Below, in pieces: positions 17,217-25,567 of a stretch of DNA of 64,000 nucleotides (position 1 is the first letter of the stretch; every line of letters starts with the position of its first letter). The position numbers and the translations under genes were made by a program. Origin of the DNA: Ga0077530 sp046293075 (lineage in GTDB: Bacteria > Pseudomonadota > Alphaproteobacteria > Rhizobiales > Hyphomicrobiaceae); NCBI GenBank assembly GCA_046293075.1, contig JBKBPL010000010.1:46050-110049 (forward strand). Reading direction: 5' to 3'. The notes below the pieces were generated by a model that ran no database searches, was not told where the DNA came from, and saw only the letters and a program-made list of their open reading frames with translations.

Positions 17217-17696
17217 TTACGGTACCACCAGCCGCTCGGCCTGGGCCAGAAGATCGTCGAGCACCCTGCGGCTTTCGAGACCCATGACCTCAACAGCGCG
17301 CTTCTGCGCCGCCTGCCACAGGGGGAAGGCCTCCACGATCACCTGCTTGCCCTTTGGCGTCAGGTGCAGGCCGCGGCCACGGCGTCCGGCAGGCGGGTCC
17401 ATGATGATATGGCCAAGCGCGAGCAGGCGCTTCAGGTTGCGGGAGAGCGTCGATTTCTCGATGTCGAGCGTGCTGCCGATCTCGGCGGCCGTGATGCCAT
17501 CCTGGTTCGCGAGCTGGGTCAGCAGCGTGAACTGGCTCGCCGTAATCTTGTGGGGGCGCAGGGCGTCGTCATAGACGCGGGTGACGATCCGCGAGAGCTG
17601 ACGCACCCTCGTCGAGATGCAGGCCTCGGCGGTTGCATTGGCAATCGCGCTGATGTCGAGAGGAACCTTGCCGCCGGCTGGGGTCATGTCGTTCAT
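17217..17696 (-). CDS. MarR family transcriptional regulator
   Basis: A 159-residue winged-helix regulator. The DNA-binding region is SQFTLLTQLANQDGITAAEIGSTL followed by DIEKSTLSRNLKRL (about residues 52-90). The wing is GRRGRGLHLTPKGK. MarR proteins are dimeric repressors that usually sense small aromatic or acyl ligands. The ATG at 17696 has a GGGAAGGT ribosome-binding site. The longer frame upstream is not protein-like. It is divergent from an alpha/beta hydrolase, the most likely regulatory target. A 12-bp palindrome lies between them. Confidence 0.9.
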   Translation of the reverse strand: MNDMTPAGGKVPLDISAIANATAEACISTRVRQLSRIVTRVYDDALRPHKITASQFTLLTQLANQDGITAAEIGSTLDIEKSTLSRNLKRLLALGHIIMDPPAGRRGRGLHLTPKGKQVIVEAFPLWQAAQKRAVEVMGLESRRVLDDLLAQAERLVVP

Positions 17697-17787
17697 CGCG
17701 TACCTTCCCGCTTGGTTCGCATGATGAGCCTTTTGCCAGTTGCTATGATTCGGGCTGTCTCGGCAACCAAAGGCGGCCTTTTGGGCC

Positions 17788-17799
17788 GCGCAATTGCGC
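17788..17799. promoter_or_regulatory. 12-bp palindrome, candidate MarR operator
   Basis: GCGCAATTGCGC is a perfect palindrome in the divergent region between the marR-type gene and the alpha/beta hydrolase gene. MarR regulators commonly bind short palindromes in such positions. The match is to position and symmetry only; there is no family-specific consensus to test it against. Confidence 0.35.
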
Positions 17800-17925
17800 A
17801 TGTTCGTACAACTCGACCGGCGCCGACCCGGACGCCGGCGATTGACGTTGCCGCCCGCTCCACGCGAACCTTCAGAATGCCTGCAACGGCAAGCCAGACT
17901 ATCGTGCCATGCGAGGGAGACGCCC

Positions 17926-18726
17926 ATGACCGTGCTCGATCATAACCGCGAAGGGCGGGGCCGCCCGACGATCGTCTTCGTTCACGGCTTCGGCTGCGCG
18001 CGCGAGGATTGGCGCCATCAGGTTGCGCACCTGCGCGGCCGCTTCGAGACCGTGGCGGTTGATCTTGGAGGGCACGGCACCACCCCGGGCAGCGCGGCGC
18101 ATGAGCGGATCGACAGGCACGGCCAGGATGTGGCGGCGCTCCTCGCCGAGCTCGCGATCGAGCGTGCCGTGCTCGTCGGGCACAGCATGGGCTGCCGTGT
18201 CGTCATGCACGCCATGAGCGAGGCACCGGATCGCGTGGCCGGGCTGATCCTCGTCGATGGCAGCCGCCTTGGCACGGCCGGCAGCACTGCGCACGAGACG
18301 CGGCGCCAGCGGATGGCCGAGATCGGCTATCGCGCCTTCATCGAGCCGATGTTCGCCCAGATGTTCCGGCCCGGCGCCGACCCGGCCATCGCGCAGCCGA
18401 TCATCGACCGTGCGCTCAACATGCCGGCGAAGCTCGCCGGCAATCTCTTCCCGAACATCGGCACGTGGGACGCCGCGCGTTTCGATGAGATTTTTGCCAG
18501 GACACGTGTCCCGCTCTTGGCCATCCAGACCACCTATATGACGCCGGCCGGCGAGCGGGCGTCCATGAAGAAGGGCCAGACGTCTGCCTATCTCGACGAT
18601 ATCCGCCGCTTGGTTCCGGGCGCGCGCATCGAGATCATCGAGAATGCCGGCCACTTCCCGCAGATCGAACAGCCCGGCGAAGTCAACGCGCTCATCGATG
18701 ACTTCATGGCGGAGCTGAGAAACTAG
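17926..18726 (+). CDS. Alpha/beta hydrolase
   Basis: A 266-residue alpha/beta-hydrolase with the oxyanion motif FVHGFGCAREDW, nucleophile S87 in GHSMG, and a catalytic histidine in ENAGHFPQIEQP. The ATG at 17926 follows a GAGGGAGA ribosome-binding site. It is divergent from the MarR regulator, which suggests ligand-controlled expression. It is a distant paralogue of the hydrolase at 5.5 kb. The substrate is unknown. Confidence 0.85.
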   Translation: MTVLDHNREGRGRPTIVFVHGFGCAREDWRHQVAHLRGRFETVAVDLGGHGTTPGSAAHERIDRHGQDVAALLAELAIERAVLVGHSMGCRVVMHAMSEAPDRVAGLILVDGSRLGTAGSTAHETRRQRMAEIGYRAFIEPMFAQMFRPGADPAIAQPIIDRALNMPAKLAGNLFPNIGTWDAARFDEIFARTRVPLLAIQTTYMTPAGERASMKKGQTSAYLDDIRRLVPGARIEIIENAGHFPQIEQPGEVNALIDDFMAELRN

Positions 18727-18737
18727 AGCAGTGGGGA

Positions 18738-19040
18738 CTACAGAAAGCATCGGACATTGGCCGACGAAGCTTCGCCGACGCGTCCGTAGGCATTGCCGAG
18801 CCATTGTGGGGCCCGCTCGCGACCGATTTCCGGCAGGCGGGTTAGGAACTCTGAGCTCGCATTCATATTCGAGACGATGCTCAGCATCTGCATCGCGTCG
18901 TCTGCGGCGATCGAGTGCATGAGCATCCGTTGCATCGACCGATCGGCGATGCGCCCCTCATCCTGGGGCGTGGGGCGAATGCGATTGCGCGCGCCTTGCC
19001 GATCAGCGCGGCATTGAGGCTGGACGCCGTGATCCAGGTG
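18738..19040 (-). pseudogene. Remnant of a patatin-like phospholipase gene (C-terminal fragment)
   Basis: Two minus-strand frames carry consecutive pieces of the C-terminal half of the patatin-like phospholipases common in Bradyrhizobium and relatives. The first piece is SSLNAALIGKARAIAF (about 19030-18985). In a shifted frame come RMLMHSIAADDAMQ, then NASSEFLTRLPEIGRERA and WLGNAYGRVG, ending in VRCFL at 18738. Intact homologues read NSSL.REMRAIAFV, then K+.L.H.IE..., SSK.NA.W.FL..LRD.GR.RA..WL..N. The N-terminal half with the GxSxG nucleophile is missing and a frameshift is needed, so this is a relic. Confidence 0.68.
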
Positions 19041-19197
19041 TTCGATCCCGAGCGCCATGCGCGGCCGGTATCGGCACGCTCGGTGTCGTGTCGCGATGCA
19101 AGGGAGGCAAGCAAGCCGCTTGATTCATGCGGCCCGCGCCACCATACCAATCAGTAGCACCAGTGAAGCCCGGCCGATCGGCGCCGGAGGAGTTCTC

Positions 19198-19740
19198 ATG
19201 GACACGTGGCACGGCACGACGATCCTCACGCTGCGCAAGAAGGGGCGCGTCGTCATCGCCGGCGACGGTCAGGTGAGCCTTGGCGCCACTGTTATCAAGT
19301 CCAATGCGCGCAAGGTTCGCTCGCTCGGTCGGGGCGACGTAATCGGCGGTTTCGCCGGCGCCACCGCTGACGCATTTACCCTGTTCGAGCGGCTTGAGGC
19401 GAGGCTCGAGCAGTATCCGGGGCAGCTCACGCGGGCGTGCGTCGAATTGGCCAAGGACTGGCGGACGGATCGCTTCCTGCGCCGGCTCGAGGCGATGATG
19501 CTGGTGGCGGACCGGGAGCGGACGCTGGTCCTGACCGGTACGGGTGACGTGCTCGAGCCAGAGCAGGACGTCATGGGTATCGGCTCCGGCGGGAACTATG
19601 CGCTCGCCGCCGCACGGGCGCTCATGGACACCGATCTCGACGCCGAGGCCATCGCAAGGAGGGCGATGGCAATCGCGGCGGAAATCTGCGTCTACACGAA
19701 CGCAAACCTCGTCGTCGAATCGCTCGAGTCGATGCGCTGA
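19198..19740 (+). CDS. hslV: ATP-dependent protease proteolytic subunit HslV
   Basis: A 180-residue proteasome-like Ntn-hydrolase. The ATG at 19198 follows a GGAGGAG ribosome-binding site and gives MDTWHGTTIL. The alphaproteobacterial type carries a short propeptide ending before the TT pair, whose first threonine is the nucleophile after processing. Downstream landmarks are VVIAGDGQVSLG, GGFAGATADAFTLFERLE and GIGSGGNYALAAARAL. HslV forms a double hexamer that works only with the HslU ATPase. HslU normally follows in an hslVU operon but is absent here: the next gene is convergent ribA. Confidence 0.93.
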   Translation: MDTWHGTTILTLRKKGRVVIAGDGQVSLGATVIKSNARKVRSLGRGDVIGGFAGATADAFTLFERLEARLEQYPGQLTRACVELAKDWRTDRFLRRLEAMMLVADRERTLVLTGTGDVLEPEQDVMGIGSGGNYALAAARALMDTDLDAEAIARRAMAIAAEICVYTNANLVVESLESMR

Positions 19741-19776
19741 GGCACGAGATCTAACCTACCAAGGCTCACAAACATC

Positions 19777-19806
19777 AACGAGGCGCCACATGCGTGACGC
19801 CTCGTT
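19777..19806. terminator. Hairpin between convergent hslV and ribA
   Basis: AACGAGGCG at 19777-19785 pairs exactly with CGCCTCGTT at 19798-19806 across a 12-base loop. It lies between the 3' ends of hslV and ribA, so it could end transcription from both sides. The plus-strand flank is moderately T-rich (TTCGCATTCAGTATTT), but there is no clean T-run. Confidence 0.6.
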
Positions 19807-19842
19807 CGCATTCAGTATTTAGATTGGGCCGCTCGCCTGCGC

Positions 19843-20475
19843 TCAGAGCGCGTGGGCCATGCGCGCCTTCTTGGTTTCAAGGTAGCGCACGTTGTGGGCA
19901 TTCGGCGGGCACACGACGGGCAGCCGCTCGATCACGTTGATACCCTCGGCACGGAGCGCATCGACCTTGGCGGGATTGTTGGTGAGCAACCGGATGTCCG
20001 GGAGGCCGAGATCGAACAGGATATGCGCGGCCAGGTCATACGTGCGCGCTTCGATCGGCGCGCCAACGGCGACGTTGGCGTCGACGGTGTCATACCCCTG
20101 GTCCTGAAGCGCGTACGCGCGGATCTTGTTCACGATCCCGATGCCACGCCCCTCATGATACGGCAGGTAGATCAGCACGCCGAGCGGCGATGTCGTGATC
20201 GTCTCCAGCGCTGCCTGCAATTGCGGATAGCAGTCGCACTTGAGGGAGTGGAAGATGTCGCCGGTGATGCATCCGCTGTGGACGCGCACGACCGGCAGTT
20301 CGCTGTTTGCCTGGTTCGCCCTGTGGATCAGGACAAACGCTTGATTGTGGGGATCATGCCCCTGGTAGGCGCGCGCCTCCAGGTGCAATTCCCGCCCACG
20401 AAACTCGATCGGCAGGATGGTCTGCGCCGACCAATCGAGCTCAAGCGCGTAGGACTTAACCGCATTCGACTTCAT
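19843..20475 (-). CDS. ribA: GTP cyclohydrolase II
   Basis: A 210-residue enzyme that opens GTP to start riboflavin synthesis. Zinc ligands are C69, C80 and C82 in SGCITGDIFHSLKCDC. The catalytic region YHEGRGIGIVNKIRAYALQ starts near residue 106, and the C-terminus shows the usual LLTNNPAKVDAL and YLETKKARMAH. The residue before the first zinc cysteine is glycine (HSGC), where the textbook enzyme has glutamate (HSEC). It stands alone, without a fused RibB domain and without other rib genes. Its ATG overlaps the stop of a small upstream ORF. Confidence 0.88.
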   Translation of the reverse strand: MKSNAVKSYALELDWSAQTILPIEFRGRELHLEARAYQGHDPHNQAFVLIHRANQANSELPVVRVHSGCITGDIFHSLKCDCYPQLQAALETITTSPLGVLIYLPYHEGRGIGIVNKIRAYALQDQGYDTVDANVAVGAPIEARTYDLAAHILFDLGLPDIRLLTNNPAKVDALRAEGINVIERLPVVCPPNAHNVRYLETKKARMAHAL

Positions 20476-20564
20476 ATGTGCGCCTCCAGACGCATTTTCA
20501 AGCGCTTATGCCATCGCACCAAATAACGTTCGTAGTCCTGGTACGGTTCCGGAAGTTCCCTCAT
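20472..20564 (-). CDS. Possible small leader ORF overlapping ribA
   Basis: A 30-codon ORF (MRELPEPYQDYERYLV...) ends in a TGA that overlaps the ribA ATG as ATGA, an arrangement typical of translational coupling. The same frame can be extended to 20681, giving 69 residues. The sequence is rich in charged and aromatic residues and shows no domain or signal. No ribosome-binding site is obvious for the inner start. It may be a real peptide, a leader, or chance. Confidence 0.3.
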   Translation of the reverse strand: MRELPEPYQDYERYLVRWHKRLKMRLEAHI

Positions 20565-20803
20565 GTTAGCTGGGGTCGTAGCGAGATGTACGACCACGCG
20601 CAGCCGACATTTTCGCCGCGCGGTCATCCAGCGCGCACAGCGAGTCCCGACTGCTAGAAATTCTCCTGGAGCGACGACCATGCAATGGCATCGTGGATGA
20701 ACGTTCAGTGAATGGCTCCCGTCTTGTCATTCCAAGTTCACGAAGCTCGCGCTTGCCTTCCTGAGCCTTTTCCAGGCCGTCTTCGGCGTCACCCCCGACG
20801 GCC
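20565..20803. other. Region between gtrA and ribA
   Basis: No conserved gene is recognised here. The only structured element is a 7-bp inverted repeat, GGCCGTC at 20775-20781 and GACGGCC at 20797-20803. It abuts the gtrA stop and could form a weak terminator. The remainder presumably holds the ribA promoter, which I could not place with confidence. Confidence 0.4.
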
Positions 20804-21232
20804 CTAGCGCTTCCCCCGGAAAACGCGATAACGCATTCCCATGTATGCGAAAAATGTGGCGAGAATTGACGCGAATGCAAGGGCCGTCAGCGGATGCGTG
20901 GCCGGGCCCACGAAGAGGATCGCGGCAAAGGCGGTGTAGTTGATCGCGGCCGCGGTCCATGCCGTCGCGGCATAACGGGTAAACTCCGCAAGTGTGGGTG
21001 GTGCACTCAGAGAGAAGGTTAATCGCCGGTGGGCGAGCCACCCCGCGACCATGGCGCCCGAGATCGCGATCAATCGAGCGGCGAGGGGGCTGAGGCCGAG
21101 GACGAGGATGCCGAACTGGAGCAGGCTCGCGTCGCATGCGAGCGCGATCAGCCCCGAGACCAGGAAGCCACCCCAATGCCTGAGCGGCGGCAAGCCGCGG
21201 GCCGGATCGATCGCAGAATTCTGCTGGGTCAT
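20804..21232 (-). CDS. GtrA family membrane protein
   Basis: A 142-residue protein with four hydrophobic helices, the PF04138 (GtrA) pattern. It opens FLVSGLIALACDASLLQFGIL and ends FAYMGMRYRVF, close to the family's typical N/YF..R+.VF ending. GtrA proteins are thought to move polyprenyl-phosphate-linked sugars across the inner membrane. The start overlaps the stop of the glycosyltransferase gene (ATGA), as in gtrAB-type pairs, so the two proteins very likely work together on glycolipid or polymer decoration. Confidence 0.88.
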   Translation of the reverse strand: MTQQNSAIDPARGLPPLRHWGGFLVSGLIALACDASLLQFGILVLGLSPLAARLIAISGAMVAGWLAHRRLTFSLSAPPTLAEFTRYAATAWTAAAINYTAFAAILFVGPATHPLTALAFASILATFFAYMGMRYRVFRGKR

Positions 21233-22275
21233 CGCTGCGCGACCCCTCTCTCCACGACGCGCGGGGCGCCTTCGGCGCCAAGCCCGATCTCACGGGCGAC
21301 GACGAACAAGGGCCGCCCTTTGACCTCCTCGTACACCCGACCGAGATACTCTCCGATGACACCAAGCGAGATGAGCTGGACACCCGCAAGGAACATCACG
21401 GAGATGATCAGAGTGGGAAAGCCGGGCGCCTTGATCCCGAAGACCAGCGACTCCACGAGGATATAAAGGGCGAACAGGAACGCGAACGCCGATATCAAGA
21501 GGCCGAGATAGGACCAGACTCTGAGCGGAATGGTCGAGAAGGAAACGAGGCCATCGAGGGCGAAGCGCAGGAGCTGGCGCAGGCGCCAGCGCGAGCGCCC
21601 CTCGCCGCGCGCCTCGACCTGGTAGGGCACGCCGACCGAACGGAAGCCGACCCAGGCAAAGAGCCCCTTGTTGAAGCGTGCCCGTTCATCCATGCGATTG
21701 AGCACGTCGATGACCTTGCGGTCGACAAGGCGGAAGTCGCCGGCGCCCTGCGGCAGCTCGGTGTGGCTCATCGTTTTGAAAACGCCGTAGAACAGCTTAG
21801 CCATCAGGCGGTGCAGGGTGGTGTCCGTGGCCCTGTCCGCACGCTCGCCGTAGACGACCTCATGGCCCTGCTCCCACTGCTCGACGAGGGCCGGGATGGT
21901 CTCGGGGGGATGCTGCAGATCACCATCCATGACCACAGCGGCGGCGCCCGCCGCATAGCGCAAGCCCGCCGCAACGGCGATCTCCTTGCCGAAGTTGCGG
22001 CTGAGCACGACCGCTTTGCATCGCGGGTCGCGGGCATTGAGCGCCATGAGCAATGCCGCGGTGCCGTCTTTCGACCCGTCATCGACGAAGATGACCTCCC
22101 ACGGCCGCCGCAGGCGATCGAGAACCGGGGTGAGCCGGTCCAAGAGGCGCGGCAGGCCGCGTTCCTCGTTCAGCACGGGGATGACAACCGAAAGCAGGCC
22201 AAGTTTGCCGGAACTCGCCGCAGCGGGCTGTTCCGCTCTTGGCAGACACGCCTGATACACGGCCACAGTCTCGTT
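21229..22275 (-). CDS. Family 2 glycosyltransferase (polyprenyl-phosphate glycosyltransferase, GtrB/DPM1-like)
   Basis: A GT2 enzyme with VVIPVLNEE at the start of the domain, FVDDGSKDGT for nucleotide binding, the metal-binding DGDLQHPPE, and two C-terminal transmembrane segments (about YLGLLISAFAFLFALYIL and the LIISVMFLAGVQLIS region). This is the layout of GtrB/ArnC-type enzymes that load a sugar onto undecaprenyl phosphate. The TTG at 22275 was chosen because a GGGCGGAG site precedes it. The frame remains open to a GTG at 22446, but that extension is low-complexity and acidic. It is translationally coupled to gtrA. Confidence 0.85.
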   Translation of the reverse strand, partial: NETVAVYQACLPRAEQPAAASSGKLGLLSVVIPVLNEERGLPRLLDRLTPVLDRLRRPWEVIFVDDGSKDGTAALLMALNARDPRCKAVVLSRNFGKEIAVAAGLRYAAGAAAVVMDGDLQHPPETIPALVEQWEQGHEVVYGERADRATDTTLHRLMAKLFYGVFKTMSHTELPQGAGDFRLVDRKVIDVLNRMDERARFNKGLFAWVGFRSVGVPYQVEARGEGRSRWRLRQLLRFALDGLVSFSTIPLRVWSYLGLLISAFAFLFALYILVESLVFGIKAPGFPTLIISVMFLAGVQLISLGVIGEYLGRVYEEVKGRPLFVVAREIGLGAEGAPRVVERGVAQR

Positions 22276-22706
22276 CAACGGTCGCTCCGCCCATGGAGAA
22301 AGATCACCACAGTCGTCGTCATCGCTTGATCTCAACCACTTCTGTGGCCTCTGGGTTCCCCCGTCCTGGCGCACGCCAACGCGCGACGCCGGAAAGCTCC
22401 CACGAAGGCGATGGTCGTTAGCAGTGTCGGGGGGACGGGGCGTCACGCGGTCGAGAGGTTCTTGTGGCTTCTTCGGGGCGTCCAGTCCAGCTGCCTATAT
22501 AGCGACAATCGGTGGATTTTGCACGGGGTGAAGCGTATAACGCCGCCGGTCGGCCCTGCGGCGTCGGGACACAGCGCCGGCCGCCCCCGGCGGCGAGCCG
22601 GCGGCCCTTCAGAAAGGGCGGCAATAACAACAACTTATCGGCGCCTCCTCGAGTCGGGCCGTTCGGCAGGGGGCGCCCCGCTATTTCGAGGCGTGACGGA
22701 GCATCC
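22276..22706. other. Intergenic region between the GT2 gene and yebC
   Basis: This region holds the divergent 5' ends of the glycosyltransferase and yebC genes. Apart from GC-rich repeats near 22574-22614 I see no gene. Part of it may belong to the glycosyltransferase if its GTG start at 22446 is used. Confidence 0.4.
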
Positions 22707-23456
22707 ATGGCCGGCCATTCGCAGTTCAAGAACATCATGCACCGCAAGGGCAAGCAGGACGCTGCCCGCTCCAAGCTCTTTGCCAAGCTCGCCCGTGAGA
22801 TCACCGTGGCGGCCAAATCGGGCCTGCCAGACCCGGAGATGAACCCGCGGCTCCGCCTCGCCGTGCAGAACGCGCGTGCTGAAAACATGCCCAAGGACAA
22901 TGTCGAGCGCGCGATCAAGAAGGCCGCGGGCGGGGACGTCGAAAACTATGACGAGATCCGTTACGAGGGCTATGGCCCTGGCGGCGTCGCGATTATCGTC
23001 GAGGCGCTGACGGACAACCGCAATCGGACAGGCGGCGCCATCCGCGCGATCTTCACCAAGCACAACGGTAACCTCGGGGCGACCGGCGCTGTCTCGCATA
23101 TGTTCACGCGCGTCGGAGAGATCATCTATCCGGCGGCGGTCGGCACAGCCGACGCCGTGCTTGAGGCGGCGATCGAGGCCGGTGCCGACGATGTTGCCTC
23201 CGACGACAACGGTCACACCATCATTTGTGCGTTCGAGAGTATGAGCGCCGTGGCGTCGGCACTCGAGGCGAAGCTTGGCACGCCACAATCGGTGAAGGCC
23301 ATTTGGAAGCCGACCACGACAACGCCGCTCGACGAGGCCAACGCCGGCCCGGTCCTGAAGCTCATCGCCGCGCTCGAGGACGACGACGACGTCCAGGCCG
23401 TGTTCGCGAACTTCGAGATCGACGATGCGACCATGTCGCGCCTGACGGCGGCCTGA
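22707..23456 (+). CDS. YebC/PmpR family transcriptional regulator or translation factor
   Basis: A 249-residue protein of the YebC/TACO1 family, full length. The hallmark N-terminus MAGHSQFKNIMHRKGKQD is followed by NPRLRLAVQNARAENMPKDNVERAI and YEGYGPGGVAIIVEALTDNRNRT. Members were described as DNA-binding regulators and, more recently, as ribosome-associated factors that ease translation of polyproline stretches. The ATG at 22707 fits the conserved start. The usual ruvC-ruvA-ruvB neighbours are not in this window. Confidence 0.95.
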   Translation: MAGHSQFKNIMHRKGKQDAARSKLFAKLAREITVAAKSGLPDPEMNPRLRLAVQNARAENMPKDNVERAIKKAAGGDVENYDEIRYEGYGPGGVAIIVEALTDNRNRTGGAIRAIFTKHNGNLGATGAVSHMFTRVGEIIYPAAVGTADAVLEAAIEAGADDVASDDNGHTIICAFESMSAVASALEAKLGTPQSVKAIWKPTTTTPLDEANAGPVLKLIAALEDDDDVQAVFANFEIDDATMSRLTAA

Positions 23457-23790
23457 CCTGCGGCGACGTGATGGCGAGCCCCGCGAGGGCGAGGCCCAGG
23501 ACGAGCGCACTCAGCGCGCCGATCGAGCGCACCTGCGCGGCGACATGCCGGGCCGTGCGGCCGGCACCTCGGCCGGCAGGCTGCATGTGCGAGGGCGCGT
23601 CCCTGGTGGTGCGATAGCGCCCCTGCAACGCATCGCCGATGACGGCGCGGCGGTGCCAAAGCGACTTGAGCGCTAAGCCGATGGCATGGCCGTTGAGATC
23701 CCAGCGGCCGGCGGCCCGCCGGAGCAGGACGCCGATGACGGTGAGCGCTACCCCAGCAATGAACAGGAGGGGATACGCCGTGAAGGCCAC
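23362..23790 (-). CDS. Possible small membrane protein overlapping the end of yebC antisense
   Basis: A 142-codon frame from a GTG at 23790 shows two convincing hydrophobic segments (YPLLFIAGVALTVIGVLL and SIGALSALVLGLALAGLAI) around a basic loop, with AAGGAG 13 bases upstream. Its last roughly 30 codons are arginine- and serine-rich and lie antisense to yebC, which is unusual. The hydrophobic part occupies otherwise empty sequence. It could be a real small membrane protein, a degraded gene, or chance. Confidence 0.35.
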   Translation of the reverse strand: MAFTAYPLLFIAGVALTVIGVLLRRAAGRWDLNGHAIGLALKSLWHRRAVIGDALQGRYRTTRDAPSHMQPAGRGAGRTARHVAAQVRSIGALSALVLGLALAGLAITSPQVRPPSGATWSHRRSRSSRTRPGRRRRPRARR

Positions 23791-23941
23791 GCTGGAGCGC
23801 GCTTCTCCTTCGTCCGTCCGGCCGAGCATGGGCCGGGATGAGCGGCGCCCGCAGGCCCCGGCGCTTGAGGTTGCCACCGCCCCTTACCCTAGCCCTTTCC
23901 TCGCGAAGGGCGTCGAGAGGCATAGAGCAAGGACCCGTCGA

Positions 23942-25567
23942 TCAAATCACTGGCGCCGCGATCGGCTCGATCATCACGTTGACGCAGGCCGGCTTGCCGG
24001 ATGCGATCGCCCGCTCGATCGCGGCCGGAAGTGCGGCCGCGTCAGCGACCAGCTCGCCATGCCCGCCGAGCGCGGTGACCACCTGGTCGTAGCGCGTCGG
24101 CAGCAGGCTGCAGCCGTGCATGCGCTGGGCGCCATACTCGCGGAGCTGGATCTGACTTTCCGCGTTCCACATCGCATCCGTGCCGACGATGGCCACGAAC
24201 GGCAGGTTGTGCCGCACGGCGGTGTCGAACTCCGCCATGTGAAAGCCGAAGGTGCCATCCCCGACCACGGCAATGACCGGCGCCTTGGGCTCCCAGGCCC
24301 GGGCGGCAACAGCAAAGGGAAGACCGGCGCCAATGGATCCGGCGACGCCGTTGACGATGCGGCGCGGCGGCTTGATCAGGCTTTGGCCCCACTGCGCGAA
24401 CTCGCCGCCATCGCAGATGAAGACGGTGTTGGGATCCCGCTCGACGACAGGCTTCAGCGCTGAGAAGACTTCAACTGCATGGAGGCGGCCGTTCTTCCCT
24501 TTCAGCCGAGCCCAGTCCTCAGGTCGATGATCGAGCAGGCGGCGCGCTTCGGCGAGCCAGTGTGCTGAGCGCGGCGCCGTCTTGCGTCCACGCTCGGTGA
24601 TGGCGCGCACGGCGCTGCCGGCATCGGCCACAGCCGCCAGGACGAGGCGGCTGCCGAGCTCCTTCTGCGCACGCACAATAAGCGCGGGCTCGGGATCGAT
24701 GCTGATGAGGCGGCACGTCGGTGCCACCACGGGCGGCTGCGCCCACCTGAGCGTGAAGTCGAGCGGCTTGCCGACGAGCACTATCAGGTCCGTCTGCTTG
24801 AGCAGCTCGGAGAAGGCGCCGAGCGTGGCATCGCGGATGCCGCGCGGGCTCTCCATCAGCACGACCGGTGCCTGGACGGCTTTCTCCAGCTCCGCCAAGA
24901 GCGGTCGACCGTGCGGCCCGGAAAGATGGGGCGCTGCAATGATCAGCGGTGCGCGGGCCTTGGCGATCGCATCGAGCACCGCGTCGCAGAGCGCGTCGGG
25001 CAGTGCGACGGCGGCTGTGCTCGGGAGGCGATCCGGGATCGAGACGCGGGCCCGATCCATCTTCTCCTCGAGCAGATCCGATGGCAGGCTCAGGTGGACC
25101 GGCCCCGGGCGACCGCTGCGTGCGATGTGCAGTGCCTTGGCGACGTCCTCGCCGAGAGAAGCCGCGGAAGTCGATGTCCACGAGGCCTTGGCGACTGGAC
25201 GGGCCATCTCGGCCTGCGCAATTTCCTGGAAGCCGCCGCGGCCAAGCTCATCCGTTGCGGCATGGCCCGATAGCAGCACCATGGGCGATTCGTTGGCGAG
25301 CGCCGTATAGAGCGCGCCGACCGCATTCGCGTGCCCCGGTCCACCGGTCACCATCGCAACGCCGGGCGCGCCGGTGAGGCGGCCGAAGGCGTCGGCCATG
25401 TGGACGGTCGCGGCCTCGTGGCGGACGTGGATCAGCTCGAGCTTCGTCTCCAGCGCCGCGTCGAAGATCGACATGATGTGATTGCCGGAGAGCGTGAAGA
25501 CCTTTTGCGTCCCGAGCTTCTCCAGCGTGCGCGCGACGATGTCGGCGCCCCTGATCGTGTCGGCCAT
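23942..25567 (-). CDS. Thiamine-pyrophosphate enzyme, acetolactate-synthase-like
   Basis: A 541-residue enzyme with the three TPP-family domains. The cofactor-activating glutamate is E51 in VRHEAATVHMADAFGRLTG. The central nucleotide-fold domain is present, and the diphosphate motif is GDGTFGFHMAEFDTAVRHN near residue 430. It is a member of the ALS/oxalyl-CoA decarboxylase/benzoylformate decarboxylase group, but the small regulatory subunit of a true acetolactate synthase is absent. The ATG at 25567 gives MADTIRGADIV. The gene lies 146 bases after a hydratase-family gene on the same strand, so a catabolic decarboxylase or lyase role is likely. Confidence 0.82.
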   Translation of the reverse strand: MADTIRGADIVARTLEKLGTQKVFTLSGNHIMSIFDAALETKLELIHVRHEAATVHMADAFGRLTGAPGVAMVTGGPGHANAVGALYTALANESPMVLLSGHAATDELGRGGFQEIAQAEMARPVAKASWTSTSAASLGEDVAKALHIARSGRPGPVHLSLPSDLLEEKMDRARVSIPDRLPSTAAVALPDALCDAVLDAIAKARAPLIIAAPHLSGPHGRPLLAELEKAVQAPVVLMESPRGIRDATLGAFSELLKQTDLIVLVGKPLDFTLRWAQPPVVAPTCRLISIDPEPALIVRAQKELGSRLVLAAVADAGSAVRAITERGRKTAPRSAHWLAEARRLLDHRPEDWARLKGKNGRLHAVEVFSALKPVVERDPNTVFICDGGEFAQWGQSLIKPPRRIVNGVAGSIGAGLPFAVAARAWEPKAPVIAVVGDGTFGFHMAEFDTAVRHNLPFVAIVGTDAMWNAESQIQLREYGAQRMHGCSLLPTRYDQVVTALGGHGELVADAAALPAAIERAIASGKPACVNVMIEPIAAPVI

